Source: Nemopilema nomurai (Eukaryota; Cnidaria; Scyphozoa; Rhizostomeae; Rhizostomatidae). Taken from it: a DNA stretch of 64,000 nt. The notes under the pieces were generated by a model. It had not been told where the DNA came from. It did no database searches and saw only the letters and a list, made by a program, of their open reading frames with translations. A program made the translations under genes and the position numbers. Positions 29,601 through 38,961 of this stretch are shown here, in pieces. Each line of letters starts with the position of its first letter. Position 1 is the first letter of the stretch. The stretch covers positions 3,569,442 through 3,633,441 of the forward strand of contig ML133454.1 of assembly GCA_003864495.1 (NCBI GenBank), given 5' to 3'.

Positions 29601-32600
29601 ATGCCTGGCATTTACAGCTGAATCTGCATACAACGCTTGACTCATGGCAAATGTGTGAAATTTAAAGACGCTTGTCGGCATGAAATAGAGTTTTTCTCGC
29701 AGCCCGCTGTTAAAAATATTACAGTGAGCGCTAGGAGTGCTTTATTAAATGGCCCGCATTTCGGAAATGTTTCATTATGTTTCCTTTCGTGGGTCTGGAG
29801 CAGGTGCATTTCAGTTGGCTGTTTACTTACATTTGCTGGGACTGGGAACCAGGACTGTGAATCGTGACCAGAGACTCATAAGGAATGGCGCGAAAATCAA
29901 GTTGCGTCAGCTAGAATGGAAAGTAAGGCCATCATAAAAATTGAAAGATTTGAAAGAAATTCTCCCATGGAAGATTACGTGGATATCAAAACAACGCGAA
30001 AAATTCATGGACTTGTACATTCTAGTGCAGCATTGTGCATATCAAAGTGGCCTAAAAATATTTTGATGAATGTGTTTCCCGCACCCCTACGAAGAAAAGG
30101 TGAAGATATAACGAAAAGTTGAGCGGGGACCTTTATCGGTGGGTCGAAAGTGATTGGGAAACAGTGCGATTTGCTTTTGTAACCACCCTATTTTAGCGCT
30201 AAAATGTGCACACAATAACACCGCAAAAAATATAACCCTATGCAATGCAACAACTGTCAATAAATGGCTCCATAGCAAAAAATAGTTTCCAAAGCCTTTG
30301 TTCATATTTTTCTTCAATTATTGATGAAAAATTTCCAATCCACGTTGTTTTAACAGTGAATATCCCAAGTAGCCTTCTACTTGCAAGTATGTATAATATT
30401 ATTTTTGTCAAAGGATAAATGATGCTTTCTTGGTGATTTTAACGACCTAAATATTTAGAACCAAGCAACTGCAAAAAGCTAGGCCACCACTGATAATTAT
30501 GCATTGACATAAAATATATTCTTCCACAGAAGAGACTGACATTGAAACTTTATTGCCACACTATGACTGTCCTAATTCTGACTCTGTTTCCACTTTTCTG
30601 TGGTAGGTTTTAATGTTTTCTGGAGGTATTGATGATCTTTGGGCAATGTTTTTGCGACAGTGATATTTGTGATGGATATAGGTCAGCATAATCTTTAAAA
30701 AACACTAGCAAAAAGAAACTAAGGTTACCAAGACCATTGGAAAACTGATACAATAAAAACCTCTGAACACATGAAAATGCCAAGGCTCCCTTTTAAGTGA
30801 TGAAACATGTTATTTATTACAGGCACTGCTAATAAGGAGTTAAAATTCATTATACCTCCCATTTGCCAGTCGCCTTGGCCTTGCCTATTAGCTCAATTAG
30901 CAAGTCAGTGTCGTATTCTAAGTTACTGATATGATTCTGGAGTTGTGCATTTTCGTCAGATAATGATGAAGCTTCACCTTTGAAGTCCTATGATACAAAA
31001 TTAATATCTAATCAGTCACAGATAATTACTAGCAGATAAATTTCACTACTGTAGAAGATTTCTTACACAAAGCACCAATGTTGAAATTATTTTAAAGCAA
31101 GATAAAATGGAAATAAGTGAGGCACAAACAACTAAGAAATCGAGAAAATTTTAGAATTGCCTGCTTTTAACAGAAAAGAGAATGAGAAATATGTTAGTGC
31201 TTAAAGCTCAACAGCTTTGCTTGAAAATTTTAAAGCACACAATTCCAATATCAAACATAATACACATATCATCTGCGGGTTATATATATAATGTAAACTT
31301 TTTAAAAATAACCAGAGAGAGATCATAAATATTTTGTGGAAAAATTCAGTGAAAGCAAATGATTTTAAATTCTGAAAATATATTTTATAACTATATTTTA
31401 TTCTTGTTTCCTTTTGAATACTGAGGTGTTATATATTTTGCCCTAGTTTTCAAATCCAATTTCTTTTAAATCCAACTTCTTAAATAAGTTTTTGTTCATA
31501 TATCTGAAAACCAGATGAATTATTAAGGGCTTTTCTAGATTTAAATAAAGAGATGTAAATATGCCATGTTCTGGGATGGTGCTACTGTACAGAAGACATC
31601 TTTTTTCTGATAAGGAGACCATTACAAAGTGCAATTGCTATTAATTTAAAGCAACAAAATACACCCACTTCTGTTGATTGCAGGGCAGCATCATATTCAG
31701 ATTTCACTCTTACAAGCTCTTGTTCATATTCTCTACATCTTTTAGTTTGATCCTGCAGAATAAAAGTTGAAGACAATGCTGTAAAACATTAAGAACGTAA
31801 ACATGGAGAATCAACATGATAAATAAATAGATGCCAACTTCATAATTTTTTATGTTATTAATCTTTGACAGAAAAGTTTTTGATAGGCTGAATCATTACT
31901 GACCAAAGCATAAAACAAGACTAATCTGATCATTTGGCAAAATTGCAAAAGGAATAATGATGTAAATCAGTACCAAATGTGATAAATGAGACAACTGTAG
32001 TAGAATTAACCTAATTTACTTGATGTTACCTACGGTCGCTTAAACTTGATGTTTTCAACTTTGGGTAGCCATCTGATTGGTTCGATTATACATTAAAATC
32101 ATAGACAAATGACTGTGAATGGATGAATGAATGAGTGAATGGTGAGTAAAAGAATCAATTATTAAGAAATACGATTTGAAAGAATATTTTAGCCTTACCC
32201 TTAATGACGAGTTGTTTTTCTGCAGCCTTGATTCTAGCAAAGCCACTCTTTCATTGGCTTCTTTTTCAAGCTCTTCTACAGTCTGAACCAATATTTCATT
32301 TTGATCACTCAGCTCATTCACATAGTTTTGAAGAGACTGCAGTTGATGCTACAAAAATCATCAACATGTTCATCTGTAACAATTAGTCACATCTTATTTA
32401 GCAAGCTTTTGTGTGCACAGTTTCAGTGAATCTACTAAAATCTATTTAAAAAACAAATGGCATTTGACTGCAAATAATGAATATCAATAAGACTCAAATT
32501 CTAGAGATTCTGACTAGATTACTCAAAATGCCAAATATTTCAATTCTTGGGACCTAATTTCAATATTAATCATAATCCAAATCATCAAGTAAAGTATTTA

Positions 32601-33802
32601 TATATATATATATTTATTTTTATTCCAAAAGCTTGGCTTCTGCCTTGAACACTTTCAAGAATATTATATTCTGAACACTATCAAAGAATGTATACACAAA
32701 GAAAAAGACTTTTTTAATGTTATGATTAAGGCTTTTTGGTAACCCCAGCCATTGAGTTAATCTAAGTTCAACCGCTTACATGCCATTGCAGACTTCAGAA
32801 TTGGAGCTTATATTTTGAAATGATGGTAAACACCTTTTTAATTCCTAAGCACATTTTTGTTTTCTGTTGTAGCCCTCAATATTATCAAAAGACAAGAAAA
32901 TAACCAAAATTCCCAAGTTGTCGATGTTAACAAATCGAATAACTTAGGCTATAGCCTACCAACATTAAATGATCATGAAAAGTGAACATATTTTCTGCTT
33001 AGATAGTGTTTACTCTTAGTTGAGCGAAGATATTGGATCATGAAAATGAAATCGCGCGTTGATAATAAACTATATAGATTTAAACCCTTGTCAAATTATG
33101 GCACTGTGTAGATCAGTCGACTACCCTCGTCCCCTCTTTATTTTGTTGAACTCTGTTCAAACAAACAGGTACGCTACGGCATAGCGACTTGTGAAAGAAT
33201 CTCACCTCACAACAACTCGCATGAAAGAACTCTTCCATATCAGCCATTTAGCTTCAGTAATGAAATAAAACTGACACCAAAATGCTTAAGTTAATTATTC
33301 TTGCTTAATTCCGTGCAATTATACTTGAAAAATCCATGTTGAAGGCTCCATGAATCCAAGACATAAGTCAAAAACCCCTTAGTCAAAGACTGTTTAGGCC
33401 ATCTGCTGGGAATCGAAACTAAAAACTGAGCATCAATGGAAACGAAAACGGGGTTGGCTTTCTTACTTTTCAAAGAGTTGAAACGCCGCTTTCTTTTTTA
33501 AGGCAACGTTCGATTTCCATTAAATCTTTTCATCTTTAGCAGTGCTTTAAATACTATTTATAACGCTTTTTTAATTGATTTAAAATTGAAATTTAAGGAA
33601 AATAATGTCTTTTAAAACTCTCGTGTTATTACAGGTCCCCCGTGTCAATAATGAATTCTAGATGGCGCGCTGAAATTCAAATTCTGAAACCTTTGTAATG
33701 TTAAAAATGGCAGCCGGGTCCCAAATAAAGCGGCAACGAAACTCAAATAACTTCACTCACATTGTAACGAGATTCCTCGGTCGGATTACCTCTGTTTTCC
33801 AT
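121..33802 (-). CDS. Giant multi-exon coiled-coil protein gene, 3' end beyond the left edge
   Basis: About 60 short exons with consistent GT-AG borders read on the minus strand and join without a frame conflict into more than 1,900 codons. No stop is reached before the left edge. Nearly the whole product is heptad-patterned (L/I/V at a and d, rich in E, K, Q, R), so a long parallel coiled-coil rod is expected. No signal peptide, membrane segment or globular domain is visible. Many modules begin with a motif like hydrophobic-S/A-x-R-D/E-x-x-I. I do not recognise the family securely. Sperm-tail or centrosomal coiled-coil proteins such as the PMFBP1 type are possible relatives, and this is only a guess. 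A structural or scaffold role is inferred from composition alone. Exons are listed in the block entries; alternative first exons lie at 33206-33247 and 33761-33802. Confidence 0.9.
4300..4351. repeat. 13-bp tandem repeat, four units, intronic
   Basis: Four copies of a 13-bp unit close to CGAGGCATCAAAC, in the intron between coiled-coil exons 4168-4085 and 4558-4475. The unit is not a multiple of three and sits outside coding sequence. Confidence 0.85.
9232..14265 (-). CDS. Coiled-coil gene, modular exon block 4
   Basis: Phase 0-0 exons: 14265-14182, 13657-13574, 13037-12849 (63 residues), 12622-12560 (21), 12435-12376 (20, weak), 12248-12174 (25), 11909-11826, 11357-11274, 10333-10271 (21), 9870-9703 (56), 9588-9505 and 9378-9232 (49). 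Others are 28 residues. The 63-, 56- and 49-residue exons are 9, 8 and 7 uninterrupted heptads, as if introns between modules had been lost or never gained. The 20-residue exon has usable splice sites and stays in frame but is the one size that breaks the pattern, so I hold it at about even odds. The gap 10334-11273 shows no further exon. Confidence 0.88.
15034..19640 (-). CDS. Coiled-coil gene, modular exon block 3
   Basis: Ten phase 0-0 exons: 19640-19557, 19242-19168 (25 residues), 18846-18763, 18337-18275 (21), 18120-18037, 17660-17577, 17179-17096, 16769-16686, 16414-16319 (32) and 15117-15034. The rest are 28 residues. The exon at 18846 starts VAKREDAIHKL and the one at 16769 starts LSKRDEQISQL, close to the module start in the exon ending at 288. 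The intron before this block (19641-23604) carries the 11-bp array, and the intron between 15118 and 16318 is about 1.2 kb with no exon seen in it. A 32-residue exon is 28 plus 4, which shifts the heptad register as a stutter. Confidence 0.9.
19961..23562. repeat. Intronic minisatellite of an 11-bp unit, about 327 copies
   Basis: The array is built from CCAATACAAGY, where Y is C or T, with rarer variants CCAATAAAAGT, CCAATGCAAGT and CCGATACAAGY. It fills most of the intron between coiled-coil exons 19640-19557 and 23688-23605. Landmark variant units (CAATGCAAG at 20531, 21070, 21191, 21642, 21741, 22544, 22665, 23138 and 23391) all keep the same position modulo 11, so I see no insertion or deletion over nearly 3 kb. 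Eleven is not a multiple of three, so every frame on both strands repeats a peptide every 33 nt and stays open for long stretches. These frames are not evidence of a gene. Only the Y position varies freely. Confidence 0.97.
23605..28133 (-). CDS. Coiled-coil gene, modular exon block 2
   Basis: Eleven phase 0-0 exons: 28133-27903 (77 residues, 11 heptads), 27541-27458, 27349-27266, 26901-26827 (25 residues), 26290-26207, 25919-25857 (21), 25190-25128 (21), 24708-24634 (25), 24405-24322, 24191-24129 (21) and 23688-23605. Those without a number are 28 residues. Module starts such as VAQREDTIRKL, ISKRDESISQL and VANREKSIQDL look alike, which suggests exon duplication. Acceptors are usually (T/C)AG after a pyrimidine run, and donors mostly follow a GAG or CAG codon. 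The 77-residue exon has no introns inside its 11 heptads and may be a fusion of older modules. Confidence 0.9.
28438..32348 (-). CDS. Coiled-coil gene, N-terminal exon block with mixed phases
   Basis: Exons in transcription order: 32348-32199 (50 residues, includes NELSDQNEILVQTVEELEKE), 31752-31669 (28), 30987-30856 (44, ends GKWE), 29910-29831 (80 nt, phase 0 to 2), 29472-29300 (173 nt, phase 2 to 1) and 28715-28438 (278 nt, phase 1 to 0). The 80-nt exon (LTQLDFRAIPYESLV...) was identified because the flanking exons need two extra bases. It has acceptor TTCTAG and donor GTAAGT and restores the frame exactly. Its proline- and serine-containing segment is the only clear non-helical stretch in the protein. 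This block does not follow the heptad-length exon rule seen further along, so it is probably the ancestral unique head of the protein. Confidence 0.88.
33206..33247 (-). CDS. Candidate first coding exon B of the coiled-coil gene
   Basis: ATG plus 13 codons (MADMEEFFHASCCE) followed by donor GTGAG, phase 0. Like exon A it has 42 coding bases and splices in frame to the exon ending at 32348. It lies inside what would be the first intron if exon A is used. Nothing in the sequence says which is used; RNA evidence would decide. Confidence 0.5.
33761..33802 (-). CDS. Candidate first coding exon A of the coiled-coil gene
   Basis: The minus strand reads ATG followed by 13 codons (MENRGNPTEESRYN) and then a strong donor, GTGAGT, in phase 0. 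Joined to the exon at 32348 it continues as HQLQSLQ, with no frame problem. The sequence just upstream is not open, which supports this ATG as a start. It competes with the other phase-0 first exon at 33206-33247. The two may be alternative promoters, or one may be spurious. Confidence 0.5.
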
Positions 33803-34854
33803 TTGAAGATATTCTAATAATATGGCATTGAATTCGGGACCGATCTCCCGTCGTTTTCTTGTGCGTCCTTAAGTGCTGTCCCTAGAGACCGTCTTGCTTG
33901 AATAGTTCCGTGTATGCCCCTTCAATGCCGAGGCAAGTGGAGTTTTCCTTTGCAGAGATTTCTCGCGATCATTCCAGATTCATGCTGAAAATATCGATTG
34001 CCCTTGCAGTGATTTATCAAATAAGTTGGTATCAGCCAACGGCAAACATTTGGTTCAAAGATTTGCTCTGCAAACGACGCCGAAAAGGACAATCTCATTG
34101 GCTGAAAATGACAAAAGAGACAATGGAGCTGACACCAGGAAAGGCTCATGTCATTCTTTGTCATGAAATACCGATCCAGCAATCATGAGCTATAATCTTG
34201 GTAAAGATGACTAACAAAGTTCATATAAAATTATCTGTTTGTTACAGAAAACATGGATCGCGTAATGGCAACAGCGCACATTAACCGTATGCACGGTTCA
34301 GAGGAAAGTCATTCAATACGAAAGTGGCACAAGTTTTTAACTTATAACCTTAGCCCCAGACTCCAAATAGTACTGTTTGTTTTTGGTCTGGAACTCAAGC
34401 TAGTAGCCTACAAAGTCAAAATTGTCTATTTCTTTGATGAAATTCTGAGACAGTTTTCTTTATGTCTCTTTCTGCTTCCAAACAGAACACTTTTCCCCCC
34501 GTGTGCATCTAGAATTTTTTCCTCCACTTATTAAACAGCATATAATCGATAAAGAAAGAAGGAGTCCATACAAGATCATACCAAATACAGATTACATGTG
34601 ATTAGATATGATGCTAAGAATAACCAGGGGCTTGGGGAATGGTGGTGCATCCTATACTGACAAGATAATATTGATAAAACAGTTAAAATTCATAATATAT
34701 AACCAAAAAATGAGTTATACATTGATTAGCAAAAGTTGAATTTTGGCTACACCTCCTACACCCCCTACTGTAAATCGCCAAAGTACGCCCCTGAGAATAA
34801 CAAATAATGGAAGTATATCTGTCTTTGAGTAAAAAGAGGACTGATGGCTGTTAC
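33803..34854. other. Intergenic region upstream of the coiled-coil gene
   Basis: No exon, RNA gene or repeat is recognisable here. Short open frames on both strands lack coding-like composition. It presumably holds the promoter of the minus-strand coiled-coil gene if the first exon at 33761-33802 is used. No convincing TATA box is placed at the right distance. Confidence 0.5.
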
Positions 34855-34925
34855 CTTGGCAACGACTATTCTAGATGCTTTGATACTTTCTAAACGCTGC
34901 TCCATCTTTTTGAGACTCGAGGTTT
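34855..34925 (-). CDS. Isolated coding-like exon, unidentified gene
   Basis: Minus-strand acceptor (TTTTGCCTCATTAG) and donor (GTAACA) flank 71 nt that read, after two bases of a split codon, TSSLKKMEQRLESIKASRIV and then VAK, an amphipathic helix. It would need a preceding exon ending in phase 1. The nearest minus-strand coding-like exon upstream, at 49365-49546, ends in phase 0, so they cannot join directly. It may be one exon of a gene that spans the repeat arrays, or a chance match. I cannot name a family. Confidence 0.35.
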
Positions 34926-35566
34926 CTAATGAGGCAAAAGAATCTTGCATACAATAATATCCCAAACCATGGCATCTTTACAGTCCAGTCTGTTTTTGGT
35001 TGTGTCAAAGTTAGAAATTTGATCAAATATTCACCAGATGAAATAGGCTTTGTAGCAATATCTTGTAAGCCTTGACTGTACTGAAGCCCAAGGGGGCACT
35101 AAGCAAATAAACATACGTGAGAGGTAAGTCTAAAGAATTTACAGGTCCCCCTCTCTGACTGACTTGTTACTTGCACCGCTTCATTCTTTGGCAAGTAGAT
35201 TGATTGAGTTCCTTCTGTTTCGTTGCTTAAAAATTGAAAAAATTATTTTCAAAGTCCAAACATTGCTTTCACTGAGATGGTCTGGTCCTTAATTGCAAAA
35301 CTATTTTTTTAGATTTCTAATTATCCAAATTGGATGCTAATTAATGCCCAATTAAGATATAAATTAGCAAAATAGGAAAATTTACATACTTGTTAATTTC
35401 GATCATAGATCGTCTTGTTCATTTTAAGCATCTGATTTAGCTGAATTATTAGCTAAGTAGGTAAAAATTCTGTCAATAACGAAAAAGATGAATGGCAAGC
35501 TTTCAGCTGCTCCGTGGCTGATAGCAAAGAAATTCCGCTGGTAATCATTCCCCGATTGAAGAGCAG
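34926..35566. other. Intergenic stretch without recognised features
   Basis: AT-rich sequence up to the first copy of the tandem triplication. I see no gene, RNA or repeat here. Confidence 0.5.
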
Positions 35567-35890
35567 CATTAACATAAGAGGCATTCTAAAAGAGAGTCGT
35601 TGTAATGACCGTAAGAGAGTTAGATGGACATATAAATTTACAGAAGTAGATGCATTGGAGGTTTTTGTACCGTTTAGATCCGGCAGCCATTAATGGGGAA
35701 AAGATGTCATGTACATAAAATATGGAAATATGCTTTTTGATGAAAAGGGTCCAGAAGCATTCTACTGCTTTCATAGATGAAAGGGTTGTTTGGTTCCTTT
35801 GACGGGAACTTCCTTCTGATACCTTAAAGAGGATGCGCAACTCTGCGTAGTGTCGACATGGTATCTATGCCTGACGCGCATGGCAACCAT

Positions 35891-36017
35891 CCAATCAATA
35901 ATACGTCACAATCAGACAATTCTGTATAAAAGTAAGTTCGATCTCAAAGCTCTAACAGTTGCATAAGAGTTCGGTACGAGTTGGAAGGGCGGAGCCGATG
36001 GAGGCATGTTTAACGAG
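35891..36017 (+). promoter_or_regulatory. Promoter-like block, copy 1: CCAAT, CRE-like, TATA and possible first exon
   Basis: In order on the plus strand: CCAATCA at 35891, a CRE-like TACGTCAC at about 35902 and TATAAAAG at 35925-35932. About 65 bp after the TATA box is an ATG at 35998 giving MEACLT before a donor, AG-GTAAG, at 36017/36018. Spacing fits an RNA polymerase II core promoter with its start near 35955. The next exon is not clear: an acceptor at about 36133 would add only some 13 codons before a stop. A short or non-coding transcript is therefore as likely as a protein. Confidence 0.45.
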
Positions 36018-36529
36018 GTAAGACATTTGCAAAGACCTTCTAACCACTTGAAATAAATGCTACATACAATTTCTGATTAGAAAAGTCATAGTAAACGATA
36101 ATGAATGAATGTGAATGGTAATATAAAAACCCAGTGCTGTTTGGACAATCCATGAAAAGCAAAGTCACGATTGAAGTGTACCTCGTCATTTATGAAGCAA
36201 GAATTGGCATTAAAGAAAAGGGAATAGAAATGTACAATAGCGCAAATAAAAAAAAAACGAAATCAGTACCAAAGCAAACACATGCACAAATTGTGTCTTC
36301 ATTCTACTTGAGGCAACAACAGGTGTTAACAATGAAAAACACTAATGAAAGTCAAGAAAAGAAAAAATTTAATATGAAGAGAAGTCATGCTAAACTGGAT
36401 CGGCAATCATTCTTGGACGAGAAACTGCATAACAACAAAAGGGAAGAAGAAATATCAAACTTGAGATGAAATAATTAATGAAGGGAAAAGAAAAATCATC
36501 CTGAAAGTGAAGAAATAACAAAAATGAAC

Positions 36530-37446
36530 AGCAAAAATGGAAAAGACATGGTAACAGTACAATTTCACGAAAAATGGTCTGGCACTCTTCTTGGGGCAAC
36601 AGTCGGTTTTGAAGATGAAAGGATGGAGAAATATCAAGATTGATATGCAGAAGTGGAAAATTCATGATGATGGTAAAATTTAACAAAAAGTGGTCTTGCA
36701 CTCTTCTTGGGGCAACAGTCGGTTTTGAAAATGAAAGGATGGAGAAATATCAAGATTGATATGCAGAAGTGGAAAATACATGATGATGGTAAAGTTTCAC
36801 AATCAGTGGTCTGGCACTCTTGTTGGGGTAATAATCGGTTATGAAAATGAAAGGATGGATAAATATCAAGATTGATATGCAGAAGTGAAAAATACATGAT
36901 GATGGTAAAATTTCACAAAAAGTGGTCTGGCACTCTTCTTGGGGCAAGAGTCGGTTTTGAAGATTAAGTGATGGAGAAATATGAAGATTGATAAGCAGAA
37001 GTGAAAAATACATGATAACAGTAAAATTTCACAATCAGTGGTCTGGCACTCTTGTTGGGGTAATAATCGGTTATGAAAATGAAAGGATGGATAAATATCA
37101 AGATTGACATGCAGAAATGGAAAAGACATGATAACAGTAAAATTTCACGAAAAGTGGTCTGGCACTCTTCTTGGGGTAAGAGTCGATTATGAAGATGAAA
37201 GGATGGATAAATATCAAGATTGACATGCAGAAATGGAAAAGACATGATGATGGTAAAATTTCACGAAAAGTGGTCTGGCACTCTTCTTGGGGCAACATTC
37301 GCTTTTGAAGATGAAAGGATGGAGAAATATCAAGATTGACATGCAGAAATGGAAAAGACATGATGTTGGTAAAACTTCACGAAAAGTGGTCTGGCACTCT
37401 TGTTGGGGTAAGAGTCGGTTATGAAGATGAAAGGATGGAGAAATGT
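36530..37446. repeat. 116-bp minisatellite, copy 1 (about 8 units)
   Basis: Direct repeats of a 116-bp unit containing GTGGTCTGGCACTCTTCTTG and GGATGGAGAAATATCAAGAT. Most units here are exactly 116 bp, since landmarks recur at that spacing from 36634 to 37361. Because 116 is not divisible by three, reading frames change every unit; the apparent 60-90 codon frames on both strands are repeat shadows. Confidence 0.93.
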
Positions 37447-37464
37447 CATGATGGACATCAATAA

Positions 37465-37692
37465 ATGAAGAATTCCGATGGAAAGGCGAAGACTTACTTA
37501 ATGTCGCTGTTCACTCTCGCTTTCAAAAAGGAAAGAGTAAAATGCACTAGATGCGGTTGTATGATAATGGGTGTCGAGAAAATGAGAATGTCAATGCAAA
37601 AGAAAGTTCGTGCTCAAAATGGATGTATGTCCTTCCTTGTGCTCAGTGAGCAAAAAAGGTTTCAAGGTTCAAAAGATGTAAATATATGGTAA
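37465..37692 (+). other. 75-codon open frame, copy 1; doubtful gene
   Basis: An ATG-initiated frame containing KCTRCGC and ending KDVNIW lies just after the minisatellite. Its twin is at 48054-48281. By my count the copies differ at about 12 bases, of which roughly nine change the amino acid and three are silent. That is about what neutral drift gives, so conservation of the open frame probably only reflects recent duplication. No splice context or family match is evident. Confidence 0.25.
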
Positions 37693-38335
37693 TCCCTTTC
37701 TAGATGTATAGAAATATGGATGTAACGAAATCTTGCTGGAGGAATTTGTAATCCTTTGAAGATTTAAAAAGGGATGTCCTGAAATGAACAAGATCATTAC
37801 AAAGTTAAATCATTTGTTTTCGGTGGCTATAACATTCTCGAAGCGAAAAGCGCTATTCATTTCATGATGATGCACATACAGATAATACAGATGATAGTGA
37901 AAATGGAAAAGAGTTGGAGAGGTAATGTGATTTAGAACAGTATCCAAGGTAGCGAGTTCACATCCCTTCGTGGTACCGACCGTTTAGGCGTGCCTGGTTA
38001 AATAGTAGCACTAACGGAAGTGGCATTCTAAAGGGAGGGTCATTCTAATGACCATCAAAGAGTTTAGGTGGACATATAAATTTACAGAAGTAGATGCATT
38101 GGAGGTTTGTGTACCGTTTAGATCCGGCAGCCATTAATGGGGAAAAGATGTCATGTACATAAAAATATGGGAATAGGCTTTATGATGAAAAGGGTCCAGA
38201 AGCATTCTACTGCTTTTATAGATGGAAGGGTTGTTTGGTTCCTTTGACGGGAACTTCCTTTTGATACCTTGAAGAGGATGCGCAACTCTGCGTAAAGTCG
38301 ACATGGTATCTATGCCTGACGCGCATGGCAACCAT

Positions 38336-38462
38336 CCAATCAATAATACGTCACAATCAGACAAGTCTGTATAAAAGAAAGTTCGCTCTCAAAGCTCTAA
38401 CAGTTGCAAAAGAGTCCGGTACAAGTTGGTAGGGCGGAGCCGATGGAGGCATGTTTAACGAG
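38336..38462 (+). promoter_or_regulatory. Promoter-like block, copy 2
   Basis: CCAATCA at 38336, TACGTCAC about ten bases later and TATAAAAG at 38370-38377, then ATG at 38443 giving the same MEACLT before donor AG-GTAAG at 38462/38463. All core elements and the splice donor match copy 1. Confidence 0.45.
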
Positions 38463-38961
38463 GTAAGGACATTTGCAAAGACCTTCTAACCACTTGAAAT
38501 AAATGCTACATACAATTTCTGATTAGAAAAGTCATAGTAAACGATAATGAATGAATGTGAATGGTAATATAAAAACCAGTGCTGTTTGGACAATCCATGA
38601 AAAGCAAAGTAACGATTGAGTGTACCTCCTCATTTATGAAGCAAGAATTGGCATTAAAGAAAAGGGAATAGAAATGTACAATAGCGCAAATTAAAAAACA
38701 AACGAAATTAGTACCAAAGCAAACTCGTGCACAAATTGTGTCTTCATTCTACTTGAGGCAAGAACAATGAAAAACCCTAATGAAAGTCAAGATAAGAAAC
38801 AATTCAATAATAAGAGAAGTCATGCTAAACTGGATCGGCAATCATTCTTGAACGAGAAACTGCACAACAACAAAAGGGAAGAAGAAATATCAAACTTGAG
38901 ATGAAATAATTAATGAAGGGAAAAGAAAAATCATCCTGAAAGTGAAAAATAACAAAAATGA

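Larger units (their letters stand above)
35567..38006. repeat. Tandem segmental duplication, copy 1 (about 2.4 kb)
   Basis: The first of three direct copies, beginning with the segment around GGCATTCTAAA at about 35580. Order within the copy: an anonymous 5' segment, a promoter-like block with a short first exon, an AT-rich stretch, a 116-bp minisatellite (about 8 units) and a 3' segment with a 75-codon open frame. Copy 2 starts at about 38007 and copy 3 at about 48596 with the same opening sequence. A 111-codon frame at 36134-36469 is interrupted in copy 2 by a base change and a deletion, so I do not call it a gene. Confidence 0.85.

Noticed and set aside
36134..36469. 111-codon plus-strand frame after the copy 1 promoter
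   Set aside because: Its counterpart in copy 2 (near 38597-38890) is broken by a one-base deletion and further small deletions, and composition is lysine-rich low complexity. It is probably not a gene.
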